Shown: positions 39,262 to 51,543, counted from the stretch's first letter. The stretch: DNA of 64,000 nt from Shewanella sp. (GCA_028223395.1 JAOIUG010000001.1:1-64000); one strand, 5' to 3'. Numbers and translations are program-made. The notes: generated from the sequence alone by a model not told the origin.

Positions 39262-40008
39262 ATGAGTTTAGGCAGTGATAATGACCATAAGGCGCTTACT
39301 ATGCTCGCAACGCACACCACTGTTACCACCGATGATATCTTACGTAAATTGTGTCTGTCTGTTTCCCATGTGCTCTCCAGTGCAACCAATAGCCAAGTGA
39401 GCCATGCAGGTATGGTGCAATCGATTTCTCGCACTTGCCTAAAGCCAGATCTTGGCTGCTTTTCAATTTTTGATGGTGGTTTCTCAGGCTTAGTGGTCAT
39501 CAACTTTTCAGCGTCGGCAGCAGTTGAAATTTACCGTGAATACATGATGAACATGGGCATGCCTGACGCTGAATTGGCTTTATCACACACCTCTGATGAG
39601 GTCGGTAATGTGATGGGCGAACTCATGAACCAAATGTTGGGGGATTTTATTAATAAGATCAGTAAAGAGCTGCAAACATCCATTAGTCAAAGTCAGCCCA
39701 AAATGTTAACTATTAATAAAGAGTTAACGATTTCAGTTGATACAAAACTAGAGGACGCCGTCGCCAGAAGAGTGGCGTTTAAGACTCAAAATAATCATAT
39801 TTTTTACCTTGAGTTTGCAATGGATAAAACAGAATTCATTCAATTAACAGACTTTGCTGTTGATGATGGCTATGATCTTGATGATTTACTCGCTGAGCAT
39901 GGACAAGATAACGCCGTTAAGCCATCTGTCGGCCACATTTCTAATACACAGTCGTTGCCTCAAAGCACGACCAACACAGATGCGCTATTTGATGAGCTTG
40001 GGATCTAA
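39262..40008 (+). CDS. DUF3334-like / CheX-CheC-like fold protein
   Basis: GLVVINFSASAAVEIYREYM...SDEVGNVMGELMNQMLGDFINKI resembles CheX/CheC architecture. Confidence 0.6.
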   Translation: MSLGSDNDHKALTMLATHTTVTTDDILRKLCLSVSHVLSSATNSQVSHAGMVQSISRTCLKPDLGCFSIFDGGFSGLVVINFSASAAVEIYREYMMNMGMPDAELALSHTSDEVGNVMGELMNQMLGDFINKISKELQTSISQSQPKMLTINKELTISVDTKLEDAVARRVAFKTQNNHIFYLEFAMDKTEFIQLTDFAVDDGYDLDDLLAEHGQDNAVKPSVGHISNTQSLPQSTTNTDALFDELGI

Positions 40009-40133
40009 ATAACATTGGCACGATGGTTGGCAGCAAGACCTATGATAAACAAGCGTCAGCATACGCCTTACTGTGACATTGAAGCGGGCATCATCTACTA
40101 CAGAGCAGGTAATGCCGGTTCCAATGGGTTAAA

Positions 40134-41324
40134 TCAGATCACCTTAGCAATGGCTTGCGCTAAGTAAGCCACATTCCCAGTGCCTATGCCCGCAATGCTT
40201 ATACGGCTTGAGTCGACCATATAAACGCTGTAATCACTTTGGAGCTGCGCCACCTGCTTAGGATTGATCCCTAAAAACGAGAACATACCTTTTTGCTCAG
40301 TAATGAAGTCGAAATTACGAGTCACGCCTATCTCTTTTAGTTTATTCACTAACATGGCACGGTTGCCGTTAATGCGATCGCGCATCACACTTAGCTCTGC
40401 TAACCATTCTTGTTTTAGCTCATTTGAGCCCAGAATCGTTTCGACTATTGCAGCGCCATGTGCAGGCGGCATCGAGTAGAGACAACGCACAACGTAAAGT
40501 AAAACAGAAAAAGCAATATCGCTGGTGGCAACATCTTTACCAATGATACTACAGGCGCCAATTCGTTCTCTATAAAGGCCGAAATTTTTTGAGCAAGAAC
40601 TGCATAAGATCAGGTTATCGACAGTCGCCGCCATATTACGAACGCCGTATGCATCTTCGTCTACACCGTCTCCAAAACCTTGATAAGCCATATCAATGAG
40701 TGGCGTGAAACCTTGTTCGGCGGTTAGCGCGATAATTTCATCCCATTGTTGTTGATCAAGATCCATTCCGCTTGGATTATGGCAACAAGCGTGCAGCAGC
40801 ACCACATCATCGCTGCCAATCTCTGACAGGGCGGCTTTCATTTCTGTAAATTTTAGCGATTTAGTGTCGTAATCGTAGTAAGGGTAAGTTTTAACGGTGA
40901 TCCCGGCTGCTTCAAACAAGCCAGTATGATTTGCCCAGGTCGGATCGCTAACCCACAGCACCGCCGTTGGATGGCAGCGCTTAATAAAATCGGCTGCAAC
41001 TCTAAGCGCCCCAGTACCACCAGGTGTGGAGATCGTCCGCACTCTATTGGCTAAAAGCGCTGGGTTGTCTGCACCAAAAACCAACTCAGACATTAAGTGA
41101 TTAAAATCAGCAGAGCCTGTTGGACCAATGTACACTTTTGTTGATTCGGTCTCGAGTCTGAACTTTTCAGCTTTTTTGACACAAGTTAAAATAGGGGTAT
41201 GTCCTGACTCATCTTTGTACACGCCCACCCCGAGATCCACTTTTTGTGGATGGGAGTCTTGACGGTATTTTGTCAATAAACCTAAAATCGGATCGGCAGG
41301 CATTGCTTGCAGTGTGTTAAACAT
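40134..41324 (-). CDS. tyrB: Aromatic/aspartate aminotransferase
   Basis: ADPILGLLTKYRQDSHPQKVDLGVGVYKDESGHTPIL, SCSKNFGLYRERIGA. Confidence 0.88.
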   Translation of the reverse strand: MFNTLQAMPADPILGLLTKYRQDSHPQKVDLGVGVYKDESGHTPILTCVKKAEKFRLETESTKVYIGPTGSADFNHLMSELVFGADNPALLANRVRTISTPGGTGALRVAADFIKRCHPTAVLWVSDPTWANHTGLFEAAGITVKTYPYYDYDTKSLKFTEMKAALSEIGSDDVVLLHACCHNPSGMDLDQQQWDEIIALTAEQGFTPLIDMAYQGFGDGVDEDAYGVRNMAATVDNLILCSSCSKNFGLYRERIGACSIIGKDVATSDIAFSVLLYVVRCLYSMPPAHGAAIVETILGSNELKQEWLAELSVMRDRINGNRAMLVNKLKEIGVTRNFDFITEQKGMFSFLGINPKQVAQLQSDYSVYMVDSSRISIAGIGTGNVAYLAQAIAKVI

Positions 41325-41773
41325 AGTTCCATCTACCTCATTATTTGGCCGCAATTGGCGCTTCTTTTAATGCTTTTTATGGCACATTAACATAGCGGCT
41401 GACTTTATCTCGCCTATTGAGCACTTAGGTTACCGTAAAATCACATTTGTCGGGTAGTATTTAGACAGTATAAACGTGATTTTTTACTGTCTATAAAATG
41501 TGCCACTTTTAGCGAAAGATTAAAAAATGACACATTTAAGCGTAAGATAACTGCTCAATAATGATATTTGAGGCTCTTTTATGCTTTAAAGGCGCATTTA
41601 ACTAAAAAAGTATTGAATCCTTCGCGCCAATCAGTAAATTTATAGCTACGAAGTTCAAACAATCGCGAAAGTGCTGTCATTTTGTCGTGGTGATCTTAAA
41701 AGCATCTAGCATGAACGTCTACTGTTAACCCGCAGGTGAGTTTGACTCCTGCAGTCATTTAAAGAAGTTATCA

Positions 41774-43054
41774 ATGAATCAATTACGCTTAGCACCTATC
41801 AACAAAATGCACGGAACGATCAATATCCCGGGATCCAAAAGCATTTCTAACCGCGCATTACTATTAGCGACGTTAGCACAGGGGACCACGACATTAACTA
41901 ATTTACTCGATTCTGATGATATCCGTTATATGTTGGCATCGCTCAAACAATTAGGCGTGAACTATCGTTTATCCAGCAATAACACGGTATGTGAGGTTGA
42001 TGGGCTTGCAGGTACATTGAGCAGCGATAGTGCGCAGACACTGTTTTTGGGTAACGCTGGCACGGCTATGCGTCCGCTCTGCGCCGCATTAACACTAGGA
42101 AGCGGTGAATTTACCTTAACAGGCGAGCCGCGAATGGAAGAGCGCCCGATTGGCGATCTGGTTGACTCTCTACGCCAACTTGGCGCAGATGTGAGTTATC
42201 TAAAAAATGATGGTTTTCCACCATTGACCATCAACGCAACAGGCTTAAGTGGTGGTGACGTTGAAATAGCCGGTGATCTCTCTAGTCAGTTCTTAACGGC
42301 TTTGCTAATGGTCGCTCCGCTCGCGAAAGGTGATGTCAATATTAACATCAAAGGCGAGCTAGTTTCTAAGCCTTACATTGATATTACACTGGCACTAATG
42401 GCACAATTTGGCGTTAAGGTGATTAATCATAATTACGCTTCTTTCACAATAAAAACTGGCCAACGCTATGTCAGCCCAGAAAAGTTATTGGTAGAAGGCG
42501 ATGCATCGTCTGCTTCTTATTTTCTTGCCGCGGGTGCCATTAAGGGCGGTGAAGTTAAAGTCACAGGCGTGGGCAAACTCAGCATTCAAGGCGATATTAA
42601 GTTTGCCGATGTATTAGCGAAAATGGGCGCACAGATAGAGTGGGGCGATGATTATATTATCGCTCGCGGCTCGACGCTTAGCGCGGTTGATCTTGATATG
42701 AACCATATTCCAGATGCCGCCATGACCATTGCAACAGCGGCCTTATTTGCCACTGGCACAACCCATATTCGTAATATTTATAACTGGCGGATCAAAGAAA
42801 CCGATCGTTTAGCCGCAATGGCGACGGAGTTGCGTAAAGTAGGGGCGATTGTTGATGAAGGGCATGACTACATTAGTGTGACTCCGCCGGAACAACCTCA
42901 TACCGCTAATATTGATACTTATAATGACCACAGAATGGCAATGTGCTTTTCTTTGCTTGCTTTTGCCGATTGTGGCATAACGATTAATGAACCTGAGTGC
43001 ACATCGAAAACCTTTCCTGATTACTTTAAACAGTTTAATGCCTTAGCTAAATAA
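41774..43054 (+). CDS. aroA: 3-phosphoshikimate 1-carboxyvinyltransferase
   Basis: [49 protein letters not shown]. Confidence 0.97.
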   Translation: MNQLRLAPINKMHGTINIPGSKSISNRALLLATLAQGTTTLTNLLDSDDIRYMLASLKQLGVNYRLSSNNTVCEVDGLAGTLSSDSAQTLFLGNAGTAMRPLCAALTLGSGEFTLTGEPRMEERPIGDLVDSLRQLGADVSYLKNDGFPPLTINATGLSGGDVEIAGDLSSQFLTALLMVAPLAKGDVNINIKGELVSKPYIDITLALMAQFGVKVINHNYASFTIKTGQRYVSPEKLLVEGDASSASYFLAAGAIKGGEVKVTGVGKLSIQGDIKFADVLAKMGAQIEWGDDYIIARGSTLSAVDLDMNHIPDAAMTIATAALFATGTTHIRNIYNWRIKETDRLAAMATELRKVGAIVDEGHDYISVTPPEQPHTANIDTYNDHRMAMCFSLLAFADCGITINEPECTSKTFPDYFKQFNALAK

Positions 43055-43232
43055 CACTGTTACACAAATCCTTTAGATTGATTGGTGCAGGTTTTTCGTA
43101 TAAACCTGCACCATCGCGTCATGAGATCATTAATTACTTAAATTAGATACCGCATTTTAGCTTGATTTAGTTTATAATACGCGCGCTCATTTTCAGTTAA
43201 ACAAAAAGAACGGATTTCTTTTGGAGGATTTT

Positions 43233-43925
43233 ATGTTAGAACGAGCTCCTGTGGTCACCGTAGACGGTCCCAGTGGTGCAGGTAAGGGGACAATAAGTCA
43301 ACTTCTTGCCGAGAAGTTAGGCTACAAGTTGCTAGATAGTGGTGCAATTTACCGTGTGTTAGCATTAGCCGCTATGCATCACAATGTCGAACTCGATAAT
43401 GAAGAATCACTCACATTACTGGCAGCACATTTGGACGTGCAGTTTATTACCGGTAATGAAAACAAAGGCATTAAAGTGGTACTCGAAGGCGAAGACGTCT
43501 CCATGAGTATACGCAGTCAGGAATGCTCTAACTCAGCCTCAAAGGTAGCAGCATTTCCACGGGTTAGAGAGGCGCTTTTACGCCGTCAGCGTGCTTTTGC
43601 TGAAGCCCCAGGGTTAATTGCTGACGGACGGGACATGGGCACAGTGGTTTTCCCTAGTACCCCGGCTAAAATATTTTTAACGGCCAGCGCCGAAGAAAGG
43701 GCGCTTAGGCGCTATAATCAGTTGCAGGACAATGGCTTCAGTGTTAAAATGGAGCAGCTTTTGTCTGAGATAAAAGAGCGAGATGATCGTGATACAAATC
43801 GCAGTGTCGCGCCTTTGGTGCCAGCCAAAGACGCCCTAGTGATCGATACGACAAACCTCGCTATTGAAGATGTACTAGACCTAGCGCTATCGCATATTCA
43901 TCAAAGTTTACAAGTACCTGCGTAA
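43233..43925 (+). CDS. cmk: Cytidylate kinase
   Basis: [37 protein letters not shown] precedes ATG 43233. Confidence 0.96.
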   Translation: MLERAPVVTVDGPSGAGKGTISQLLAEKLGYKLLDSGAIYRVLALAAMHHNVELDNEESLTLLAAHLDVQFITGNENKGIKVVLEGEDVSMSIRSQECSNSASKVAAFPRVREALLRRQRAFAEAPGLIADGRDMGTVVFPSTPAKIFLTASAEERALRRYNQLQDNGFSVKMEQLLSEIKERDDRDTNRSVAPLVPAKDALVIDTTNLAIEDVLDLALSHIHQSLQVPA

Positions 43926-44022
43926 GCAGGTATTTAACCATTTGCCCCAAGGATGAGGCAAATTATTATACTGACTCCACGTCCAGGAAGGGCTGTGGTT
44001 TATTAAAGAAAGTAACTTAAAT

Positions 44023-45690
44023 ATGACTGAATCTTTTGCTGATCTATTTGAACAATCCCTTGAAACTTTGGAGTTCCGTCCAGGTTCTATCGTCACCGGT
44101 GTCGTTGTACGCATCGAAAACGGTACGGTACTTGTTGACGCAGGTCTTAAGTCTGAAAGCCCAATCCCAGCTGAACAATTCAAGAACGCATCTGGCGAGC
44201 TTGAAATTTCTGTTGGCGATACCGTGCACGTTGCGCTTGACTCTGTTGAAGATGGCTTTGGTGAGACTCAACTGTCTCGCGAAAAAGCGAAACGTCATGA
44301 AGCTTGGATTGTTCTAGAAAAAGCGTACGAAGATGCTGAAACTGTAATCGGTATCATCAATGGTAAGGTTAAAGGCGGTTTCACTGTTGAATTAAACGGT
44401 ATCCGTGCATTCCTACCAGGTTCTCTAGTTGACGTACGCCCAGTTCGCGATACCGCTCATCTAGAAAACAAAGAATTAGAATTTAAAGTTATCAAGCTTG
44501 ACCAGAAGCGCAACAACGTTGTTGTTTCTCGTCGTGCAGTTATCGAATCTGAAAGCAGCGCAGAGCGTGATGCACTTCTTGAGAACCTTCAAGAAGGTCA
44601 ATCAGTTAAAGGTATCGTTAAGAACCTTACTGATTACGGTGCATTCGTTGATCTTGGCGGTGTTGACGGTCTTCTACATATCACTGATATGGCTTGGAAG
44701 CGTGTTAAGCACCCATCAGAAATCGTTAATGTTGGTGACGAAATCAACGTTAAAGTACTTAAGTACGACCGTGAACGCACACGTGTATCACTAGGTCTTA
44801 AGCAACTTGGCGAAGATCCATGGTTAGAAATCAGCAAGCGCTACCCAGAAAACACACGTTTGACTGGTCGCGTGACTAACCTAACTGACTACGGTTGTTT
44901 CGTTGAAATCGAAGAAGGCGTTGAAGGTCTTGTTCACGTTTCTGAAATGGATTGGACTAACAAGAACATCCACCCATCAAAGGTTGTTAACCTAGGTGAT
45001 GAAGTAGAAGTTCTCGTTCTAGACATCGATGAAGAGCGTCGTCGTATTTCTCTAGGTCTTAAGCAATGTAAGACTAACCCATGGGATGACTTCGCAGAGC
45101 GTTTCAACAAGGGCGACAAAGTTTCTGGCAAGATCAAGTCAATCACTGACTTCGGTATCTTCATCGGTCTTGACGGCGGCATCGACGGTCTAGTTCACCT
45201 GTCTGATATCTCTTGGAACGGTACTGGCGAAGACGCTGTTGCTGAATACAAGAAAGGCGACGAAATCAACGCAGTCGTTCTTTCTGTTGACCCAGAGCGC
45301 GAGCGTATCAGCTTAGGCGTTAAGCAAACTGAAGACGATCCATTCAATGCATACCTTGCTGATAAGAAGAAAGGTGTGGTTGTCAATGGTGTTGTTACTG
45401 CAGTTGACGCAAAAGGTGTTACAATTGAATTAGCTGAGACTGTTGAAGGTTACCTTCGCGTTTCAGATATTTCTCGTGAGCGCATCGAAGATGCATCAAC
45501 AGTTTACGCTGTAGGTGACAAAGTCGAGTCTAAGTTCATGGGTGTAGATCGTAAGAACCGCACCATCAGCCTTTCTATCCGTGCTAAGGATGAAGCTGAA
45601 GAGAAAGAAGCAATGGCTAGCTTGAACAAGCAGGAAGACGCTGTCATGAGCAGTGCGATGGCTGAAGCGTTCAAAGCAGCTCGTAAATAA
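44023..45690 (+). CDS. rpsA: 30S ribosomal protein S1
   Basis: Six S1 repeats, [26 protein letters not shown]. Confidence 0.98.
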   Translation: MTESFADLFEQSLETLEFRPGSIVTGVVVRIENGTVLVDAGLKSESPIPAEQFKNASGELEISVGDTVHVALDSVEDGFGETQLSREKAKRHEAWIVLEKAYEDAETVIGIINGKVKGGFTVELNGIRAFLPGSLVDVRPVRDTAHLENKELEFKVIKLDQKRNNVVVSRRAVIESESSAERDALLENLQEGQSVKGIVKNLTDYGAFVDLGGVDGLLHITDMAWKRVKHPSEIVNVGDEINVKVLKYDRERTRVSLGLKQLGEDPWLEISKRYPENTRLTGRVTNLTDYGCFVEIEEGVEGLVHVSEMDWTNKNIHPSKVVNLGDEVEVLVLDIDEERRRISLGLKQCKTNPWDDFAERFNKGDKVSGKIKSITDFGIFIGLDGGIDGLVHLSDISWNGTGEDAVAEYKKGDEINAVVLSVDPERERISLGVKQTEDDPFNAYLADKKKGVVVNGVVTAVDAKGVTIELAETVEGYLRVSDISRERIEDASTVYAVGDKVESKFMGVDRKNRTISLSIRAKDEAEEKEAMASLNKQEDAVMSSAMAEAFKAARK

Positions 45691-45762
45691 TCGCCTTGAA
45701 GTTCAGGGATGCTCGCATCCCTAAAAGGTGACTGTATTTGGCTTGATAATAGAGGGTATAGG

Positions 45763-46050
45763 ATGACAAAATCCGAACTGATCGAAAAACTTGCCACTAG
45801 GCAGTCGCAGCTGTCTGCGAAAGAAGTGGAAAATGTTATTAAAGAAATGTTGGAGCAAATGGCCGATACATTAGAGGGTGGAGATCGTATCGAAATCCGT
45901 GGCTTTGGTAGCTTCTCGCTTCATTATCGTGCGCCGCGTACTGGCCGTAATCCTAAGACTGGTACTTCAGTCGAATTGGAAGGTAAGTATGTTCCGCACT
46001 TTAAGCCAGGCAAGGAACTGCGCGAACGTGTTGACGCGATCAACGCGTAA
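45763..46050 (+). CDS. ihfB: Integration host factor subunit beta
   Basis: [30 protein letters not shown]...RTGRNPKTG; start ATG 45763. Confidence 0.96.
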   Translation: MTKSELIEKLATRQSQLSAKEVENVIKEMLEQMADTLEGGDRIEIRGFGSFSLHYRAPRTGRNPKTGTSVELEGKYVPHFKPGKELRERVDAINA

Positions 46051-46063
46051 TTTACACTGTATT

Positions 46064-46091
46064 AAAAGCCTCCTTTAGGAGGCTTTTTTTT
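46064..46091 (+). terminator. Rho-independent terminator after ihfB
   Basis: AAAAGCCTCC-TTTA-GGAGGCTTTTTTTT. Confidence 0.93.
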
Positions 46092-46160
46092 ATCTATCAC
46101 TTAGGTATTACTGGCTAGTTCACTCTTTTTCTAAGATAATCAAAGCTTACTAACACGTAT

Positions 46161-46472
46161 ATGGAGTTAAACGTGAAGTCATTTATTATTGCTGTTCTTG
46201 TTGCCGGCCTCTTTTTTATCGCGCTTATTTTTGGGGCTAGAAATGAGCAGATTGTGACGATTAGCTATTTTGTGGCACAAGGTGAATTTCGCCTTCCGGT
46301 CGTGCTCGCTTTTGTTTTCTTATCTGGCTTTTTACTCAGCTGGCTTTTTGCAATGTATCATATTGCAGCGTTAAAACTAACGATTAGACGCTTGAAAAAA
46401 CAAGCCGTTAATAATGATAACGCCCCCGTCGATCCGGTCGAAACAACAGCAAAAAGCCGTGCCAAGGAATAG
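46161..46472 (+). CDS. lapA: LPS assembly protein LapA
   Basis: Two-TM small protein directly upstream of lapB. Confidence 0.85.
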   Translation: MELNVKSFIIAVLVAGLFFIALIFGARNEQIVTISYFVAQGEFRLPVVLAFVFLSGFLLSWLFAMYHIAALKLTIRRLKKQAVNNDNAPVDPVETTAKSRAKE

Positions 46473-46481
46473 ACACTTAAT

Positions 46482-47642
46482 ATGATAGAGATCCTTTTTC
46501 TGTTACTTCCTATTGCAGCAGGGTATGGCTGGTATATGGGGCGCAGGAGTGTCAGGCAAAAACAAACAAATCAAAGAAAGCAAATGAGCCGTGATTATTT
46601 TACCGGGTTGAATTTTCTTTTGTCTAATGAGTCTGATAAAGCGGTTGATCTCTTTATTTCAATGCTTGATGTTGATGATGAAACGATAGACACTCACCTT
46701 TCGCTCGGTTCCCTTTTTCGAAAACGCGGTGAAGTTGATCGCTCAATACGGATCCACCAAAATCTTATTGCTAGGCCGAGTTTAACAATAGAGCAACGAG
46801 ACATTGCCATGATGGAGTTAGGTAAAGATTATCTTGCTGCCGGTTTCTATGATCGCGCCGAAGAAATTTTTACCAACCTAGTGAGCCAAGATGATCACAG
46901 TGAAGAGGCTGAAACTCAGCTTATTACCATTTATCAGGTGACCAAGGAATGGCAAAAAGCAATTGATATTATTAAAAAATTGACTCGAAAACGTCAACAA
47001 ACACTCAAACATGATAGTGCCAATTTTTATTGTGAATTAGCCGCGGAAGTACAAGAAGGATCCGCTCAATTAACGTATTTACTCGCAGCGCGTAAAGTCG
47101 ATCCCAATTGTGGCAGGGCGTTACTGACGCTTGCTACGCTTTATTTACAGCTCAACGACATAAAATCCTGCAAGCATTCAATTAATCAACTTCTTAACGT
47201 TGATATTGATCTTTTCCCTGACTGTTTAACCATTGCTGAGCAAGTTTACCAGATCAACAACGATAACCTCGGATATCAAGAATTACTCACCGAAGCAATT
47301 GAAAAAGGTGCTGGCGCAAGTACTGCTGTGACACTTGCGCAGCATATGATCGCGCAAGGAGATGCTCAAGAAGCTGAAAAACTGATCTTATCAGGCCTTA
47401 TGCGTCACCCTACTATGAAAAGCTTTCAACACTTGATGAAAATGCACGTTAAACAAGCGGAAGACGGTCAAGCAAAAAATAGTTTATCGATGCTGGAGCA
47501 ATTGGTTGAACAACAAATTAAATTTAGGCCTGCTTACCGTTGTGGAGAGTGTGGTTTTCCGTCACACAGGCTTTATTGGCAATGCCCTTCTTGTAAAAAC
47601 TGGGGCAGTATCAAACGGATCAAAGGGCTTGATGGGGAATAA
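46482..47642 (+). CDS. lapB: LPS assembly protein LapB (TPR, C-terminal rubredoxin-like)
   Basis: TPR repeats; C-terminal YRCGECGFPSHRLYWQCPSCKNWGSI. Confidence 0.95.
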   Translation: MIEILFLLLPIAAGYGWYMGRRSVRQKQTNQRKQMSRDYFTGLNFLLSNESDKAVDLFISMLDVDDETIDTHLSLGSLFRKRGEVDRSIRIHQNLIARPSLTIEQRDIAMMELGKDYLAAGFYDRAEEIFTNLVSQDDHSEEAETQLITIYQVTKEWQKAIDIIKKLTRKRQQTLKHDSANFYCELAAEVQEGSAQLTYLLAARKVDPNCGRALLTLATLYLQLNDIKSCKHSINQLLNVDIDLFPDCLTIAEQVYQINNDNLGYQELLTEAIEKGAGASTAVTLAQHMIAQGDAQEAEKLILSGLMRHPTMKSFQHLMKMHVKQAEDGQAKNSLSMLEQLVEQQIKFRPAYRCGECGFPSHRLYWQCPSCKNWGSIKRIKGLDGE

Positions 47643-47725
47643 GCCAACTCAGGTATTATTGATTTTAAACAGCATTACCCTACATCTTAGAAATATGACT
47701 TAACCGCACAGCGATTGGAGAGAAA

Positions 47726-48421
47726 ATGACAAAAAAACCTATTTTGGTGGCATTAGATTACAATAATAGAAACGATGCTTTGCACTTGATTGACAAACTC
47801 GATCCTGATCTGTGCCGCCTTAAAATTGGTAAAGAAATGTTCACTTTATTTGGTCCACAGATCATCCGTGACATTCACCAACGAAACTTTGATTTGTTTC
47901 TCGATTTAAAATTCCATGATATTCCTAATACAGTTGCAAAAGCGGTTTGCGCAGCAGCAGAGTTAGGTGTATGGATGACCAATGTTCATGCCTCTGGCGG
48001 AGTGGCAATGATGGAAGCGGCTAAACGAGCGCTAGAGCAATATGGTGACTCAGCCCCTTTGCTGATCGCAGTCACAGTACTTACGTCCATGAGTGACGCC
48101 GAACTTCAATTGCTAGGAATTAATGTTCCCGCAGCAGAGCACGTATTGCGTTTAGCACAATTAACGCAGCAAGCTGGTTTAGATGGCGTAGTATGTTCCG
48201 CCCAAGAAGCCAGCGTGTTAAAAGCACGATTTGGTCAGGATTTTCAATTGATCACACCTGGGATCCGACCTGTGGGCAGCGAGAAAGGCGATCAACACCG
48301 TGTGATGACACCGCCGCAAGCGCTAGCAGCAGGCTCTGATCACCTCGTAATAGGTCGCCCAATTACACAAGCCCATGATCCCCTTAAAGCACTTCACGAG
48401 ATCCACCGAAGTATTGCATAA
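47726..48421 (+). CDS. pyrF: Orotidine-5'-phosphate decarboxylase
   Basis: [28 protein letters not shown]. Confidence 0.96.
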   Translation: MTKKPILVALDYNNRNDALHLIDKLDPDLCRLKIGKEMFTLFGPQIIRDIHQRNFDLFLDLKFHDIPNTVAKAVCAAAELGVWMTNVHASGGVAMMEAAKRALEQYGDSAPLLIAVTVLTSMSDAELQLLGINVPAAEHVLRLAQLTQQAGLDGVVCSAQEASVLKARFGQDFQLITPGIRPVGSEKGDQHRVMTPPQALAAGSDHLVIGRPITQAHDPLKALHEIHRSIA

Positions 48422-48640
48422 CATCATGTCTCGTGTTTTAGGTCCAAGACGGCAAAAATGACACGCCGGGCTTATCCATTGCTGCAATAACTGATATTAA
48501 GAGCTAATATCGTCAACAAAGCTCAAGCAATCGACATAACAGGTGTGCACTATCTGCCACTGCTGGTCAGTTGCTTGAGAGGCTACCGCCAAAATAGGCT
48601 TAATTAATTAGAAATAATGTTAAATGAGAGATGATTAAAT

Positions 48641-49183
48641 ATGGCAAACCCTTTTCAGGAACAGCTACTTAAAGCAGGCTTAGTGAGTAAGCAAAAAGTA
48701 AGAGACACCAAAACTCAAAAGCGTCGCGATAAGAAAGCAAAAGTTGATGATGGCAGTGCAGCACTAAAACAAGAAATAGCCGCTAAAAAATTGGCACAAA
48801 TCGAAAAAGATAAGCAATTAAATGAGCAGCGTTTTAATGAAGCATCAGAAAAAGGCTTAGTGCGTGGATTAGTCACCGAGTTTAAAAAACTGGCGATGAC
48901 TTCTGCAAAAGACGCAGACATTAAGTTTAACTTCACATTTGAGAAGAAGATTTATGCTTTATACGTGGATCAACAAAGACAAAGTGAACTATTAAAAGGG
49001 CACTTAGGCATAGTGAGACACGAGCAAGTGAACTACTTAGTTCCGCATAAGCTGGTCGAACGGGTTCATTTTCTGGTGCCTGCTTGGGTTGGTTATATGT
49101 GGACACAGGAAGAAAATACTGCAGCGGTAGAAGAAGATGATCCGTATGCTGATTACGTGATCCCAGATGACTTGATGTGGTAA
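48641..49183 (+). CDS. DUF2058 family (YaiL-like)
   Basis: MANPFQEQLLKAGLVSKQKVRDTKTQKRRDKK. Confidence 0.85.
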   Translation: MANPFQEQLLKAGLVSKQKVRDTKTQKRRDKKAKVDDGSAALKQEIAAKKLAQIEKDKQLNEQRFNEASEKGLVRGLVTEFKKLAMTSAKDADIKFNFTFEKKIYALYVDQQRQSELLKGHLGIVRHEQVNYLVPHKLVERVHFLVPAWVGYMWTQEENTAAVEEDDPYADYVIPDDLMW

Positions 49184-49710
49184 TAAATTGAGAACGTGCT
49201 TATGGTTGCAAGTTGATTAACCATAAGCACTGACTCCATCAGACAACGCGATCCCATAGACCAAGCCATCCATCTGAGATCACGTATATCTAATAGGGCG
49301 TTACCTTTCTTTTTTAATACAATTTGTTAGCAATATAGGCACAAGGATGTATAAACAAAGTGTATGATTTTTATTGTTTTCTAAGTTGAGCCCACCTGCA
49401 AAAGTAAAGTGACGAGCAAAGAGGTGTTAAGCCAATACCAAGGTGAACTTCCCCATAGAGGCTCGAGCAAGTGAACGGTCCATATTCATCATTGAGATCC
49501 TGCACAGCTCAGTTTAACCTTCATTGCCAGCGATTTTATTATGCGGTCATCGACATATCGCTCAATTTAGCCTCTCACATAGACTTCAATTTCGCTAGTG
49601 GTTGATGCGTCACTAAAGCCATCTAGAAAAATTATCAATAAATGCCTTCCTTTTTTGGTGAGATCTGATAGGTTAAACAGTTGTTTAAATCTACCGTTTA
49701 AGAGCATGAT

Positions 49711-51471
49711 ATGAACCCTTACAACGCCCCATTAGCAGAGATGCGCTTTCTTCTTGAAGATGTTTTTGATGCCACCCAGACTTGGTCTCAATTGCCTGCC
49801 ATGGCAGAGTCTGTGGATCTCGACACGGCTGTCGCCATTTTAGATGAAGCAGACAAGATCAGCAGAGAACTCATTCACCCTATAAACCGCAGTGGCGATG
49901 AGCAAGGGGTTCGTTTTGAAGATGATAAGGTGATCACACCCGATGGTTATCAAGCAGTCTACCGTCAATACGCAGAAGGTGGCTGGGTCGGATTGTGTGG
50001 TGATCCTGAGCTTGGTGGAATGGGCATGCCAAAAATGCTTGGCGTGTTGGTCGATGAAATGGGTTACGCGGCATGTAATGCATTTGCATTGTACGGCTCG
50101 TTAACTGCCGGTGCGGCGCTGGCGATCCACGCTCATGGCACTGAAGCTCTCAAACAGCAGTATTTGCCGATGATGTACAGCGGTGAATGGTCGGGTGCAA
50201 TGGACATGACAGAGCCGCAAGCGGGATCTGATCTGCGTAATATACGCACCAAAGCCGTGCCTAATGATAATGGCAGTTATGAGGTGACTGGCAGTAAAAT
50301 TTTTATCACCGGTGGCGATCATGATTTAACGGATAACGTGATCCATTTAGTGCTAGCGAAGCTACCAAACAGTCAGGGGCTCTCATTATTTTTAGTGCCT
50401 AAAATCAAAGTTAATCCAGATAACAGCTTAGGCGAACACAATGGCGTCACTGTCGGATCGATTGAGCATAAGATGGGCCTTAAAGGTTCGGCGACTTGTG
50501 TGATGAATTTTGATGCTGCACAAGGCTACTTGATAGGCCAAGCCGATCGCGGTTTAGTATGTATGTTCACGATGATGAACTATGAGCGCCTTGCCATTGG
50601 GATCCAAGGGTTAGGGACTTCTCAAGCTGCCTATCAAATGGCAGCTGATTACGCAAAAGATCGTTTGCAAGGAGTGGCCGCCGGTGGATCCTCTACAGGA
50701 GCGACAAGCGATCCTATTTTGGTTCACGGTGATGTTAGGCGAATGTTGTTAACGATAAGATCATTAACAGAAGCGGGACGTGCACTATCGGTTTATACCG
50801 GACAACAATTGGATCTGGCTAAATACGCTGACGATCCAGTGCAACAAGCTAAAGCTAGCCGTTATGCGGGTTTGCTGACGCCAGTGTCAAAAGCGTTTTT
50901 AAGTGATCGTGGTTTAGATGCAGCAATCATGGCGCAACAGGTGTTTGGTGGCCACGGTTATATCCGCGAAACCGGCATTGAGCAACTTGTACGCGATACG
51001 CGGATAGCGCAGATCTATGAAGGAACTAATGGCATTCAAGCAATCGATTTTCTTGGAAGAAAAGTCACAGGAGACAACCTGAGTGCACTCACTGAGTTTA
51101 TAGCGGAGCACCAAATAAAAATGGCAGCGTTTGAGCATGTGGCTGCAGAAGATAAAACCACCATGACTCAATTGTTTAACAAGCTTATGGATGTCGCAAA
51201 AGATGTCAATGATGCCAAGTCAACTCAACCTGCCTTAGTTAATGCTTGTGCGGTCGATTTCCTTGATGCCTTTGGCTATAGCCTTTATGGTTACTTTTGG
51301 TTGGCGATGAGTAATGCTGCGCATCATCATAGCGATAATAACTTTACACGACAAAAGCAGCAGCTGAGCCGCTTCTATTTTGATAAATTACTTGCAAAAG
51401 CCGAGTATCATTTATCGCAAGTCATGGCTGGCGACAGCGCCATAATGGCGATGGATGAAGCACTGTTTTAG
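49711..51471 (+). CDS. Acyl-CoA dehydrogenase
   Basis: MDMTEPQAGSDLRNIRTKA, QVFGGHGYIRETGIEQLVRDTRIAQIYEGTNGIQAIDFLGRK. Confidence 0.93.
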   Translation: MNPYNAPLAEMRFLLEDVFDATQTWSQLPAMAESVDLDTAVAILDEADKISRELIHPINRSGDEQGVRFEDDKVITPDGYQAVYRQYAEGGWVGLCGDPELGGMGMPKMLGVLVDEMGYAACNAFALYGSLTAGAALAIHAHGTEALKQQYLPMMYSGEWSGAMDMTEPQAGSDLRNIRTKAVPNDNGSYEVTGSKIFITGGDHDLTDNVIHLVLAKLPNSQGLSLFLVPKIKVNPDNSLGEHNGVTVGSIEHKMGLKGSATCVMNFDAAQGYLIGQADRGLVCMFTMMNYERLAIGIQGLGTSQAAYQMAADYAKDRLQGVAAGGSSTGATSDPILVHGDVRRMLLTIRSLTEAGRALSVYTGQQLDLAKYADDPVQQAKASRYAGLLTPVSKAFLSDRGLDAAIMAQQVFGGHGYIRETGIEQLVRDTRIAQIYEGTNGIQAIDFLGRKVTGDNLSALTEFIAEHQIKMAAFEHVAAEDKTTMTQLFNKLMDVAKDVNDAKSTQPALVNACAVDFLDAFGYSLYGYFWLAMSNAAHHHSDNNFTRQKQQLSRFYFDKLLAKAEYHLSQVMAGDSAIMAMDEALF

Positions 51472-51482
51472 TGTTGTTTTGA

Positions 51483-51513
51483 GCCTGCGTTTTTATGGTT
51501 AAGCGCAGGCTTT
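51483..51513 (+). terminator. Terminator-like hairpin after the acyl-CoA dehydrogenase gene
   Basis: GCCTGCG ... CGCAGGCTTTT. Confidence 0.7.
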
Positions 51514-51543
51514 TACTGTCTTTATAACCAAGTGCAACCAAAC

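Noticed and set aside
44036-45797. Alternative-frame and antisense ORFs over rpsA
   Set aside because: rpsA is unambiguous; codon-biased genes often give such shadow ORFs.
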